Positions 1 through 7,280 of a DNA stretch of 64,000 nucleotides are shown here, piece by piece. The stretch is taken from NCBI RefSeq assembly GCF_017312725.1, contig NZ_BOPO01000037.1, forward strand, positions 37,060 through 101,059. The letters are read 5' to 3'. The stretch comes from Actinocatenispora comari (lineage in GTDB: Bacteria; Actinomycetota; Actinomycetes; Mycobacteriales; Micromonosporaceae). Within the stretch, counting starts at the first letter, position 1; each line of letters begins with the position of its first letter. The position numbers and the translations under genes were made by a program. A model generated the notes under the pieces. That model saw only the letters and a list, made by a program, of their open reading frames with translations, did not search any database and was not told where the DNA came from.

Positions 1-119
1 CCGACGCGTGACCGCTGCCTCGCCGTTTGGTCGACGGTGCAGCGATCTGCACGGTTTCTACCCGCAAGCGAACCCCCCGAAACGACGACCGCCGCGGGCA
101 CGGGAGGTACGCGGGTCGG

Positions 120-542
120 TCAGGACGACAGCGCGGCGTCGACCGCGACGAGGTTGACGTAGTCGCGCAGGTGCGTGATCCGGCCGTACCGTGCGGTCAG
201 CACGATGATGTTCGGCAGTGCGAACTCGTGGCCGGTCGCGAGGTTGCGCCCGAGCGCCTGCTGCTCGACGACGATCGTCGCGGGATCCCCGGTGTCGTGG
301 ACGGCCAGGGTGCGGTAACGGTCGTACGCGATGCGCCGCGTCCGCCAGCCCGCGGTGGTCCACGCGACGATCTCGTCGCGACCGGTGAGCCGCGCCGGCA
401 CGCCCGGCCGGTGGAACGGGAACTCGTGCACCGCGTCCGGTGCGTACAGCCGTCGCATGTCGTCGACGGACTGGTCGATCGCCGCGGTACGAAAGCGCGT
501 CAGGACCTCGCGCGGGCTCGCCGTCGGTACGAGCGGTTCCAT
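120..542 (-). CDS. NTF2-like/SnoaL-fold protein
   Basis: A 140-residue protein starting at the ATG at 540-542. The longer open frame upstream runs into the divergent LysR gene and is rejected. The N-terminal half has the helical pattern of SnoaL/NTF2-like proteins (REVLTRFRTAAIDQSVDDM, then LYAPDAVHEFPF). The C-terminal half is strand-rich and ends in THLRDYVNLVAV, the usual end of the ketosteroid-isomerase-like fold. Members bind small hydrophobic ligands or act as isomerases or hydrolases; no substrate can be read here. It is divergent from a LysR regulator with 94 bp between the start codons, so it is the likely target of that regulator. The fold is fairly certain and the activity is unknown. 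Confidence 0.8.
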   Translation of the reverse strand: MEPLVPTASPREVLTRFRTAAIDQSVDDMRRLYAPDAVHEFPFHRPGVPARLTGRDEIVAWTTAGWRTRRIAYDRYRTLAVHDTGDPATIVVEQQALGRNLATGHEFALPNIIVLTARYGRITHLRDYVNLVAVDAALSS

Positions 543-636
543 CGGGCCTCCCGGTCGTCGTGGGGTGGCCCCACTCCACCAGCCGCGGGCGGTTCGTGTC
601 CAAGGCCCGTTGCGCCTCGGCCGATACCCTCCGGGC

Positions 637-1530
637 ATGGGCGAAACCCTGGAGACCCGGGAGCTGGCGCACTTCCTCGTGGTGGCCGACGAACTCCACT
701 TCGGCCGCGCCGCCACCCGGCTCGGCATCGCGCAACCGGCCCTGTCCCGGACGATCCAGAAGCTCGAACGTCGCCTCGGCGTCGTCCTGTTCGACCGCGG
801 CAGCCGGGGTGTCACGTTGACCCCGCCCGGCCGGGTACTGGCCGGCGAGGCGCGGCACGCGCTTGCCGCCGTGCAGGCGGCCGCCCGGCGGACCCGGCGC
901 GCCGCGACCGCCACCCCACACCTGGTACTGGCCATGAAGGCCGGCGGCGACTTCGGCCTGCTGCCGCCGATCCTCGCCGCCTACGCGCACGAGCCGGAGT
1001 CGCTGCCGGTACGGGTGGTCTTCGCCGCCGAGCGGGCGCAACTGCTGCGCGACGGGCGGGCCGACGCCGCGCTGCTGTTCGACCCGGCCGACGACCTGCA
1101 CGGCTTCCGCACCGAGACGCTGCGCAGGGACGGCCGGATGGCGGTACTGCCCGCGTCCCATCCGCTCGCGCACCGCGCGAGCCTGCGCCTCGCGGACCTG
1201 CCCGCCGGGTACCTACCCGGGCCGGGGGACGAGCCGTCGCGCCGGCCAGCGGAGGACGCCGCGGGCCGCCGTCCCGCGCCGGCGACCGTCGCCGAGCTGC
1301 TGCAGCTCGTCGCGCTGGGGCAGACGATCGCGCTGGTACCGCGTTCGCTGCCGGCGGCGATGCCCCTCCGACCCGATCTGACCGGCGTACCGGTGCTCGA
1401 CGCCGCACCGGTCACCCTGGTACTCGCCTGGCCCGCGCACACCACGTCCCCGGCCCGGGCGGCCCTCGCCCGCCCCGTCGCGACCGTCCGTACCGGCGGC
1501 GAGGCGGCCGGCTGCCCCGCAACAGCGTGA
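637..1530 (+). CDS. LysR-family transcriptional regulator
   Basis: A 297-residue protein with an N-terminal winged helix-turn-helix of LysR type (residues about 5-63: LAHFLVVADELHFGRAATRL, then QPALSRTIQKLERRLGVVLF). A periplasmic-binding-protein-like effector domain follows. The open frame extends further upstream, but the ATG at 637 places the HTH at the normal distance and leaves a 94-bp divergent spacer to the NTF2-like gene. LysR proteins usually bind such divergent spacers and respond to a small ligand. The effector half is slightly shorter than in classical members. Target and ligand are inferred or unknown. Confidence 0.88.
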   Translation: MGETLETRELAHFLVVADELHFGRAATRLGIAQPALSRTIQKLERRLGVVLFDRGSRGVTLTPPGRVLAGEARHALAAVQAAARRTRRAATATPHLVLAMKAGGDFGLLPPILAAYAHEPESLPVRVVFAAERAQLLRDGRADAALLFDPADDLHGFRTETLRRDGRMAVLPASHPLAHRASLRLADLPAGYLPGPGDEPSRRPAEDAAGRRPAPATVAELLQLVALGQTIALVPRSLPAAMPLRPDLTGVPVLDAAPVTLVLAWPAHTTSPARAALARPVATVRTGGEAAGCPATA

Positions 1531-1620
1531 GCGCGCCGGCGCCCCGGCGCTGCCGCTCCGATCCCGGTCAGAGTCCGGTGTGGCCGCCCCGGGCCGTGGT
1601 CGGAGCACGGCACGGCCGGT

Positions 1621-1755
1621 CTTTCTCGTCCGAGTCCGGCGCCGGGCGTCGGTCCTCGTCGGAGTGCGACGCCGGGCGTCGGTCCGCGTCCGAGTCCGGC
1701 GCCGGGCGTCGGTCCGCGTCGGAGTGCGACGCCGGGCGTCGGTCCTCGTCGGAGG
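1621..1755. repeat. 30-bp tandem repeat between two genes
   Basis: Four 30-bp units (1621-1650, 1651-1680, 1681-1710, 1711-1740) and a half unit end one base before the hemerythrin stop codon. Units alternate between a CGAGTCCGGC and a GGAGTGCGAC core, so the higher-order period is 60 bp. Every unit carries GCCGGGCGTC; in the second type, GACGCCGGGCGTC is a perfect inverted repeat around one base. It could act as a set of weak terminators between the convergent LysR and hemerythrin genes or be a neutral minisatellite. Confidence 0.85.
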
Positions 1756-2226
1756 TTAGAGGGGGCCGAGGACGTCGTGCGGGTCGGCGTCCAGCGCGAG
1801 CGAGTCGAGGACCGTGAGTAGTTGGCGCTCCTCGTACCGGAAGTGCGACTCCATGATGGCGGCGATCCCCTCGAGGTGCCGTTCGAGATCGCCTGGCGAA
1901 GCCCGTCGCTCGGCCGCCGCCCGCAGGCCGTCCATCAGCTGGCCGATCATCGCGTGATCGTCGGTCAGCTTCCGGAGCACCTCGCGAAGTTCCGGATGGG
2001 CCGCGGCGACGGCGGGGAACAGCTCGCGGTCCTCGCCCTGATGGTGCCCGGTCAGCGCGGTGCAGAAGCCGTGACAGAACAGCAGCAGGTCCGGTGCGAT
2101 CGAATGGTTCGCGGCGCCGGCATCCAGCGCCGCCCTGGTGACTCGCAGCGCTTCGCGCAGCCGCTGGTGCACCGCTCGCAGTTCGCTGCTCCAGGCGATC
2201 AGCCTGGCCTTCTCGCCCTCAGCCAC
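1756..2226 (-). CDS. Hemerythrin HHE-domain protein
   Basis: A 156-residue all-helical protein with the HHE cation-binding pattern: an N-terminal helix RLIAWSSELRAVHQRLREAL, FCHGFCTALTGHHQGEDRELF (H and E ligands), DDHAMIGQLMDGL, and a C-terminal SHFRYEERQLL. These residues bind a di-iron centre that handles O2, NO or peroxide in known members. The chosen GTG at 2224-2226 has no visible ribosome site. An 11-codon frame with a good site (start 2254, stop 2219-2221) overlaps it by eight bases, so either the start is translationally coupled or there is a one-base frameshift and the true start is the ATG at 2254. Confidence 0.85.
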   Translation of the reverse strand: MAEGEKARLIAWSSELRAVHQRLREALRVTRAALDAGAANHSIAPDLLLFCHGFCTALTGHHQGEDRELFPAVAAAHPELREVLRKLTDDHAMIGQLMDGLRAAAERRASPGDLERHLEGIAAIMESHFRYEERQLLTVLDSLALDADPHDVLGPL

Positions 2227-2373
2227 GTGAGGGCGAAGGGAACGACGTGGTCATCGTCGTACTCCTTCGGATCCGACGCCTCCATGCCTGGCACGGCCTG
2301 CCACCGACACGCGACGCTCGCCCCACCCTAGCGGAACGAAATCCGACGACCGCCCTGACCTGGGCGGGAGCTC

Positions 2374-2419
2374 TGGAGCGGGTGACGGGAATCGAACCCG
2401 CATGACCAGCTTGGAAGGC
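2374..2419. repeat. attL: 46-bp tRNA-Gly 3' remnant
   Basis: These 46 bases are identical to 16536-16581 and diverge on both sides. They are a displaced tRNA 3' half left by integration. Outside it, 2350-2367 forms a small hairpin (CCGCCC/GGGCGG) that was probably the original tRNA terminator. A further 13 bases (2352-2364) are repeated at the same offset at 16514-16526, so the element has also captured part of the tRNA flank. Confidence 0.95.
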
Positions 2420-2502
2420 GCTCCCGACCCGATGATCATGGGCGCTGACCTGCGACGCGACCTGGCCGCTCGTGGCCTGGAGCACCCCTCATGGGCCGTT
2501 GC

Positions 2503-2523
2503 TAATGGCACGTTAATGGCACG
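2503..2523. repeat. Integrase arm-type sites, left arm
   Basis: Two direct copies of TAATGGCACG (2503-2512, 2514-2523) with an 11-bp period. The same pair occurs in the same orientation at 16444-16464, so the pairs flank the core about 84 and 71 bp away. This is how arm sites for the integrase N-terminal domain are laid out in attP of tyrosine-recombinase elements. Confidence 0.75.
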
Positions 2524-2557
2524 AGTTTGGCCCGTCGTGCTGGCCCTGGCAGAGGCT

Positions 2558-2776
2558 CTACTGAGCGTTTCCGACTCTGGGCATTTTTTGCGAGAGGCTC
2601 GGAACCAGTTCAGCAAAAGCGCAGGTCAACGCGGTGGTTGCTATCAGGAGGTACTGAACGAGGCTGAACCGGCCGACGAGGCCGGCCAAGATCGCGGCCG
2701 TGGCGCTCACGCCGAGTAGGAGGGCTCGCAACCGGTCGCCCACGCGATGAGTGCTGTTGATGTCTGGTCGGCCCAT
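2558..2776 (-). CDS. Putative small membrane protein
   Basis: A possible 72-residue protein (ATG at 2774-2776) with two predicted membrane segments, LLLGVSATAAILAGLV and SLVQYLLIATTALTCAF, separated by a short GRF turn. The ends are polar and basic. I do not recognise a family. It lies just inside attL and is divergent from the HTH gene at 2811. The ribosome site is weak (GGTGG next to the start) and a start 17 codons further upstream is also possible. The opposite strand is open over part of this stretch, but its product has no folded character. Confidence 0.4.
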   Translation of the reverse strand: MGRPDINSTHRVGDRLRALLLGVSATAAILAGLVGRFSLVQYLLIATTALTCAFAELVPSLSQKMPRVGNAQ

Positions 2777-2810
2777 CCACCGAGTGTGGCATGTTGCCTT
2801 GGCGGCATGA

Positions 2811-3074
2811 ATGGCCGGCATCGACACTGGCGAGATGCAGGAAGAGGAAGGCGAGTACGAACAGCGAGACGAAGCTCAGGAACTTGTGCGGGCGTCCGAC
2901 GCTGCACGACTGCTCGGCATCGAGGCTCGCTGGATCTACGACTGGTACCGATCAAAGCAACTTCCCAGCGCTAAGAAGCTGAACGGCAGGATGCTCGTGT
3001 CGGTGGACGAAGTGGCGGCACTTGATCGGCAACTCCGGGATCGCCGTATAGGCCGACCTCGAAAGCCACGCTGA
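2811..3074 (+). CDS. HTH (excisionase/MerR-like) DNA-binding protein
   Basis: An 87-residue protein with an acidic N-terminus, a helix-turn-helix (RASDAARLLGIEARWIYDWY), a wing (LPSAKKLNGRMLVSVDEVAAL) and a basic tail ending RRIGRPRKPR. This is the HTH_17/MerR-like fold used by excisionases and small plasmid regulators. A second start at 2835 would remove eight residues. It sits at the attL end, away from int/xis, so a regulatory role in element maintenance is more likely than a second Xis. A strong hairpin follows the stop at 3086-3124. Confidence 0.7.
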   Translation: MAGIDTGEMQEEEGEYEQRDEAQELVRASDAARLLGIEARWIYDWYRSKQLPSAKKLNGRMLVSVDEVAALDRQLRDRRIGRPRKPR

Positions 3075-3085
3075 CCTCGTCTTGA

Positions 3086-3124
3086 CTGTCTATCCCGTCT
3101 GCCGTCGGCGGGCGGGATGGACAG
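3086..3124 (+). terminator. Hairpin terminator after the HTH gene
   Basis: The arms CTGTCTATCCCG and CGGGATGGACAG pair over 12 positions with one mismatch, and the enclosed GCCGTCGGC can form a smaller inner stem. It starts 11 bp after the stop codon at 3074. There is no T-tract, as is common in this kind of genome. Confidence 0.6.
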
Positions 3125-3673
3125 CCTTCGGCAACCAGCCACCGACCCGCACCCGCCCGGCTGTCCTCGTCCATCCCGGAGCCTGAGCGCCCCCGCCCGA
3201 GGCATGCCCTGGATCTGCGCGCGCTCGGGCCGCGGTGCTCGGTCACGGCCAGGCGGTGAAGGCCGGAGCGCTGCGCTGTAGCTCGTCGCGTCCGGCGGAC
3301 CGTGATCGGCGAATCCTCGGGGGCAAGATGGCCCCGATGTTGGGCCATCGCGGCAGCGCTCGCCCGTAAGCACGGCGAAACGGTGGCCACGCAGAGGCGA
3401 GCGTAAGGCCGTGCCCGGCAGCTCGTCCTGGTCCTGGTGCTGCTCGTCGTCGGCGGCGCCGGGTGCGGGCCGGCCTTCCGCCCGCCGAGGCCGCCAGGCC
3501 GTAGGCGGGCGGGCCTTCCCGGACCGTGCCCGGCGCCTGCGCCGCGTCAGCGGCGCCTTGATCCAGTAGAGACCAATTCGGCAGTGACTCTACGGGTCTT
3601 GGCTCAGATCGTGCTCGGGCAATGGCGGTCGACTAGATTAGGTCTTTCGTACACCAGGGAGGCGAGTTGGCCC
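3125..3673. other. Non-coding stretch, no gene supported
   Basis: About 550 bp without a convincing gene. Open frames on the minus strand (2936-3390) have arginine/serine-rich composition without domains. Around 3570 the composition changes abruptly: the line at 3481-3540 has 51 of 60 G+C, whereas the cargo gene that follows is near half. GGGAGG at about 3657-3662 is the ribosome site for that gene. Confidence 0.5.
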
Positions 3674-5362
3674 ATGGGCGAGGATGGATCCGGAACTTCA
3701 GAACCCGGTAAGAAGCCAATAAGAGATATTGGCGCGTTTCGTAAGGATGCATGGGCTGCAGTTCCGGAGATTGGCACTTCGCACCGTTGGTACGACTTAG
3801 CTTACTCTGTCACGGAAAATGTGCTAAGGTCTAAGCTTGGAAAGAAATTGCCTCGGTCCGCCAGGCACGGGCTGACGACTATTTGCAACGAGCTACTTCG
3901 ATATTGGGAACATGATGTCGACGTTGCATGGAGCTTGGATGACCCCATGCATAACATCAGTATCGGTGCCGGAGAGGAAGTGCGAACTCCGGCGATTTGG
4001 CTGATCGAATTGTTTCCCCCTAGTCAAGTTTCGAAGCTGTTTGCGGCGATAGATAAGTACGCGTGGGATCGTCAGCGAGCGAAGTACTCATTCGGTCAGA
4101 CTAACGAGGTTGCACTGAGTTCTGCGCGTGCGAGCAGGTACGAGCGATGGTGGCATCTGGGAACTGTCCAGTCATTCCAATCGCGGTGGATGTTTCCGGA
4201 AGCGCAGCGACGTAAGCTCCCAGCATTCTTTGACTCTATAGAGCTTAAGGCGATTCAGGTCCTCCCCAGCCTGACGGCCGTATGTGCGCGGTTTTATACT
4301 AGTGAATATGGGCGGGGCTTCGTCGATACGGCATGGAAGCGGAGATATGAGCCAGAACTCGTAAAAGTGAATGGAGCACGTCGGTCTGAAGATCGCAAGT
4401 GGACAACCTGGAGGAGGACTCAAGAAGCTAGGAACCTCATGCACGACTCTGCGAGGAGCTGGCTTGCAAGGCATTGCCCGGGGTTCTTCGCCGAGAGCGG
4501 GGAGAATCAGTTACTCATAGAACTAATGGTTTTCGAGAAGGCAAATTCTGAGATTCTAGGCGCTCGTAATTTGGTGGCTCATGACGCACTCCGTGCGCTG
4601 GGTGTTGGTACTGACATCCTCAAACGCACGACGAAGTTGCTACCTGAATTCAGTCTGGAAAGTGTCGATAGAACGCTTTGTCGGTCATTTAAGAGCGATG
4701 GCGTGTGGAACTTCTGGGGCAACTCTGATGCCGCTAGGCGAGCCTTTGAGTCTCGAAATACTGCACCAAAGATCTCACCCGACGATCGCCTAGCGCACGA
4801 GGTCGACAACTTCATTACGGATATAGCTGTAGAACTTACAATCGCGCGATATCTTGGCGTAATGAGACAACGATACGCGGAACTTCGTGACTTTTCACGT
4901 GAGCGCCATGGAAAATTCAACGCCCGACAAATAGCGCGCCTGCGGAAGGACGTCCTTACTTTAAGTCTAGATCTCGGCAGTGTCAGCCGAGATGTCGAAC
5001 GGGTCGGCTCCTCTGCTCTGCGCGATGAAGATGGAGCATATTTCCAGATCCGATATGCGTTCGATTCACCGCGCATCTTTGAACCGACCAAGTCGCTGAT
5101 TCGTGAGGTTCGAACCGGTCAGTTAGTGAGCGCACGAGAACTGGCGGCTGCTGATCGCGAGTACCGTGAGATACTCGGTGCAGTCGTTTCGCTCGGTAGT
5201 TCCATAGACGCTATGAGGACTGGTCGATTAGCTCTCTTGGTAGCGGCGGTTTCTTTGGTTGTCGCATTCTTGACATTCTTGATTACCGGCCCGGGCGACA
5301 ACGCGCCAGCGGAAACATTGTGGAGACTACTTGCATCGTGGGCATTCAACGGCTCCGGGTGA
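3674..5362 (+). CDS. A+T-rich cargo protein, tail-anchored, possible HEPN motif
   Basis: A 562-residue protein that I do not recognise. The ATG at 3674 is chosen because GGGAGG lies about 11 bases before it and composition changes just upstream. Three lines counted by hand (3721, 4201, 4501) give 31, 30 and 23 G+C of 60, far below the surroundings, and TTA codons occur, so it is recently acquired. Residues 1-500 are soluble, mixed charged and rich in aromatic residues. Residues 517-538 form one membrane helix (LALLVAAVSLVVAFLTFLIT) followed by a 24-residue tail. R298-N-L-V-A-H303 matches the Rx4-6H signature of HEPN ribonucleases, and R253-N-L-M-H257 is a similar neighbour. The motif is short and may be chance. 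A phage-defence or exclusion cargo is possible but unproven. Confidence 0.8.
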   Translation: MGEDGSGTSEPGKKPIRDIGAFRKDAWAAVPEIGTSHRWYDLAYSVTENVLRSKLGKKLPRSARHGLTTICNELLRYWEHDVDVAWSLDDPMHNISIGAGEEVRTPAIWLIELFPPSQVSKLFAAIDKYAWDRQRAKYSFGQTNEVALSSARASRYERWWHLGTVQSFQSRWMFPEAQRRKLPAFFDSIELKAIQVLPSLTAVCARFYTSEYGRGFVDTAWKRRYEPELVKVNGARRSEDRKWTTWRRTQEARNLMHDSARSWLARHCPGFFAESGENQLLIELMVFEKANSEILGARNLVAHDALRALGVGTDILKRTTKLLPEFSLESVDRTLCRSFKSDGVWNFWGNSDAARRAFESRNTAPKISPDDRLAHEVDNFITDIAVELTIARYLGVMRQRYAELRDFSRERHGKFNARQIARLRKDVLTLSLDLGSVSRDVERVGSSALRDEDGAYFQIRYAFDSPRIFEPTKSLIREVRTGQLVSARELAAADREYREILGAVVSLGSSIDAMRTGRLALLVAAVSLVVAFLTFLITGPGDNAPAETLWRLLASWAFNGSG

Positions 5363-5607
5363 CGGCGCTGGTGCCTGGTACATGCAGACGCCGGAGGTAC
5401 GCGCGGCGGATCGCGACGGCAGGTGTGTCGGATCTGGACCGGGCGTTGGAGCATCGGCGGACACGTCGGGCGACGGACTGTTCGGGTCAGACACCGTGTC
5501 TGCTTTGTAGCGGCGGTCCGGTGTCGGCGGATGCGGTGCCGGGCGCGTATCTCGGTGGTGGACAACCCAACGTGGCGAAGTGAGCGACCCGGGTAGCGAT
5601 AGAGCAT

Positions 5608-5621
5608 CGTGCATATCTACG
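5608..5621. promoter_or_regulatory. Operator-like repeat, copy 1
   Basis: CGTGCATATCTACG, an imperfect palindrome (CGT-nn-ATAT-nn-ACG) that here extends to ATCGT...ACGAT. It overlaps the presumed start region of the small gene at 5630. The same 14-mer, exact or with one change, recurs at 6077, 8552 and 8576. Confidence 0.7.
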
Positions 5622-5629
5622 ATGTTGTT

Positions 5630-6028
5630 ATGACTCGGGGACGTGCTGGGCGGGTGCTGCTGCGTCGGGTGTGCTGTGCGCTGGTTGCGCTGCGGGCTCG
5701 GCTGTCCGACGGCACGGGTTCCGAGTCGGTGAACGGCGCTGGGGCGGGTGCTGGCCCTGCCCGGCTGAGTGGTCGGGTGCCCCCTTGCCCGCCCGCCCCG
5801 GCGCCTTCCACACAGGCTCCCGAGGACGAGTCGATCGCCGAGGGCGTGGCTGCGGCGTTCCTGGTTCTGGCTCGGCATGTGCCCTACTGCTCGGCGCTCG
5901 GCGTGCGATGCCGGATCTGCGTATGGCCGTACCCGTGTGCCGCGGTTCGGTTGGCGAACGACGTGCTGGTTCGTACGGGCCATCTGGACCGTGCCGTCAC
6001 GCTGCCTCCGATCGATCCGTACTGCTGA
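5630..6028 (+). CDS. Small Cys-motif protein of the XRE/DUF397 neighbourhood
   Basis: About 132 residues from the ATG at 5630. A GTG at 5609 inside the operator would add seven residues. No ribosome site is visible, so a leaderless message is possible. The first part is arginine- and Pro/Ala-rich and unstructured. The second part has VAAAFLVLARHVPYC, then RCRICVWPYPCAAVRLANDVL: a His and Cys arrangement like the small zinc-ribbon-like proteins often found beside XRE/DUF397 genes in Micromonosporaceae. Function unknown. It lies just before the XRE gene and shares its operator type. Confidence 0.5.
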   Translation: MTRGRAGRVLLRRVCCALVALRARLSDGTGSESVNGAGAGAGPARLSGRVPPCPPAPAPSTQAPEDESIAEGVAAAFLVLARHVPYCSALGVRCRICVWPYPCAAVRLANDVLVRTGHLDRAVTLPPIDPYC

Positions 6029-6076
6029 GTCCGAGATCCGACGGCGTCTCGCGTGGTCGCCGGCAGGCCGGTACGG

Positions 6077-6090
6077 TGTGCATATCTACG
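6077..6090. promoter_or_regulatory. Operator-like repeat, copy 2 (XRE gene promoter)
   Basis: TGTGCATATCTACG, one base different from the perfect 14-mer. It lies 66 bp before the XRE start codon and overlaps the last base of a -10-like TACGGT (6072-6077), which suggests autoregulation of the XRE/DUF397 unit by whatever binds the repeat. Confidence 0.6.
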
Positions 6091-6155
6091 GATGGCCGCG
6101 CTGGCTGGTGAACGTGCCGTGACTCGCCTCGGGCTAACGACGAGGAGGTGGCTGG

Positions 6156-7013
6156 ATGCCCGCCAACCCGACGCAGGTTGCCGCGCGTCGACAGCTCGGC
6201 GAGGAGTTGCGGCGGCTGCGAACGGCCGTCCCACTCACCGGCCAGCAGGTCGCGCAAGCCCTCGGGTGGCACCAATCGAAGGTCAGCCGGATCGAGGCTG
6301 GCAAGAACCTGATTCGGGCTGAGGACGTCGAAGCGCTGCTGCCGGTGCTGCGGGCCGACCCAGACGAGGCACGGCGGCTGCTGGGCCTGGCGGCGGTCAA
6401 CGTCGGCGAACCGGGGAGCTGGCGCAACTCGTCTCGCTCCGGGTTGACGCGTCGGCAGCGCGACTTCATCGCGTTGGAAGCGTCCGCGGTGCAGATCGCG
6501 CACTACCAACCAGTCCTGCTGCCCGGCTACCTCCAGAGTCCCGCGTACGCGAAGCGGGTCGCGGCGATGGCGGGCGCCACCGACACCGAACGGGCGGTGG
6601 AGCAACGTCTGGCACGCCGGGCAACGCTGATGTCCACGTCCGGCCCGCAGTACCGCATCGTGCTGATGGAGGCGGTGCTTCGCTGGCGGCCGTTCGGGGT
6701 CGCGAAGATGGCCGAACAGCTCGACCTGGTCGCGGAGCTGGCCGACCGGCCGAACGTGGATCTGCGCATCGTCTCGCTCGACGCGGAACAGGTCGCCTAC
6801 GTGCAGCACCCGTTCATGGTGTTCGACTTTGACGACGAGATACAGGCTGAGGCGCTGGTGGAGACGACCACGCAGGACGTGCATGTCAAGGATCCGAACG
6901 CGCTGGGTTCACTTCGTCACTACTTCGGGCAACTGTCTTCCTCTGCGCTGACTCCCGCTGGTTCACTCGCGCTTGTCCGATCGGTTGCGGCCTCGTACCG
7001 AGACCGCGCATGA
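6156..7013 (+). CDS. XRE-family regulator with Scr1/DUF5753 domain
   Basis: A 285-residue protein with a very strong ribosome site (GAGGAGGTGG). Residues about 10-65 are a lambda-repressor-like HTH (LGEELRRLRTAVPLTGQQVA, then WHQSKVSRIEAGKNLI). Residues about 100-280 are the DUF5753/Scr1 domain (FIALEASAVQIAHYQPVLLP, YRIVLMEAVLRWRP, AYVQHPFMVFDF). Such proteins pair with DUF397 partners in actinomycetes and control development, antibiotic or mobile-element genes in a toxin/antitoxin-like manner. The DUF397 gene follows directly. It or the HTH protein at 2811 is the best candidate to bind the 14-bp operators. Confidence 0.93.
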   Translation: MPANPTQVAARRQLGEELRRLRTAVPLTGQQVAQALGWHQSKVSRIEAGKNLIRAEDVEALLPVLRADPDEARRLLGLAAVNVGEPGSWRNSSRSGLTRRQRDFIALEASAVQIAHYQPVLLPGYLQSPAYAKRVAAMAGATDTERAVEQRLARRATLMSTSGPQYRIVLMEAVLRWRPFGVAKMAEQLDLVAELADRPNVDLRIVSLDAEQVAYVQHPFMVFDFDDEIQAEALVETTTQDVHVKDPNALGSLRHYFGQLSSSALTPAGSLALVRSVAASYRDRA

Positions 7014-7030
7014 GTCCCTGGAGGCACATC

Positions 7031-7234
7031 GTGCACAGCTCACCCGATTTCAGCTCGGCGACCTGGCGCAAGGGCAACGGCAGCGGCGACGGCAACTGCG
7101 TCGAGGTCGCTGCCGTACCGGAGGCCGTCGGCGTGCGGGACAGCAAGGATCGCCGTGGCCCGGTGCTGGCCTTCGATCCGGCAGCGTGGAACAGCTTCGT
7201 CGGCGACGTGCAGCGCGGGGCGTTCGACCTGTAG
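7031..7234 (+). CDS. DUF397 partner protein
   Basis: A 67-residue protein with the DUF397 signature: FSSATWRKGNGSGDGNCVEV, then VGVRDSKDRRGPVLAFDPAAW and a short C-terminal helix. The GTG at 7031 follows GGAGG with good spacing. An ATG at 7010 that overlaps the XRE stop is the alternative. DUF397 proteins act with the upstream XRE/DUF5753 protein; the mechanism is largely unknown. Confidence 0.92.
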   Translation: MHSSPDFSSATWRKGNGSGDGNCVEVAAVPEAVGVRDSKDRRGPVLAFDPAAWNSFVGDVQRGAFDL

Positions 7235-7280
7235 TACCAACGGGGTCGGTCTCGGCCGGCCCCGCACCAAGTGAGGGAGC

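Noticed and set aside
1621..1755. CRISPR array
   Set aside because: The units are contiguous with no variable spacers, and no cas genes are present. The same holds for 35373-35450, 40202-40250 and 52112-52186.
27..1817. A 596-codon plus-strand frame that translates the 30-bp repeat as a Ser/Arg/Gly decapeptide repeat
   Set aside because: It overlaps the NTF2-like and LysR genes in another phase and has no start context; the repeat is intergenic.
2936..3390. Minus-strand frames of about 140 codons inside the element
   Set aside because: They are rich in Arg and Ser with no domain or ribosome site and overlap the HTH gene; the stretch is best described as non-coding.
5320..5583. An 87-codon frame overlapping the end of the cargo gene
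   Set aside because: It overlaps the membrane-helix coding region and its product is Arg-rich and structureless.
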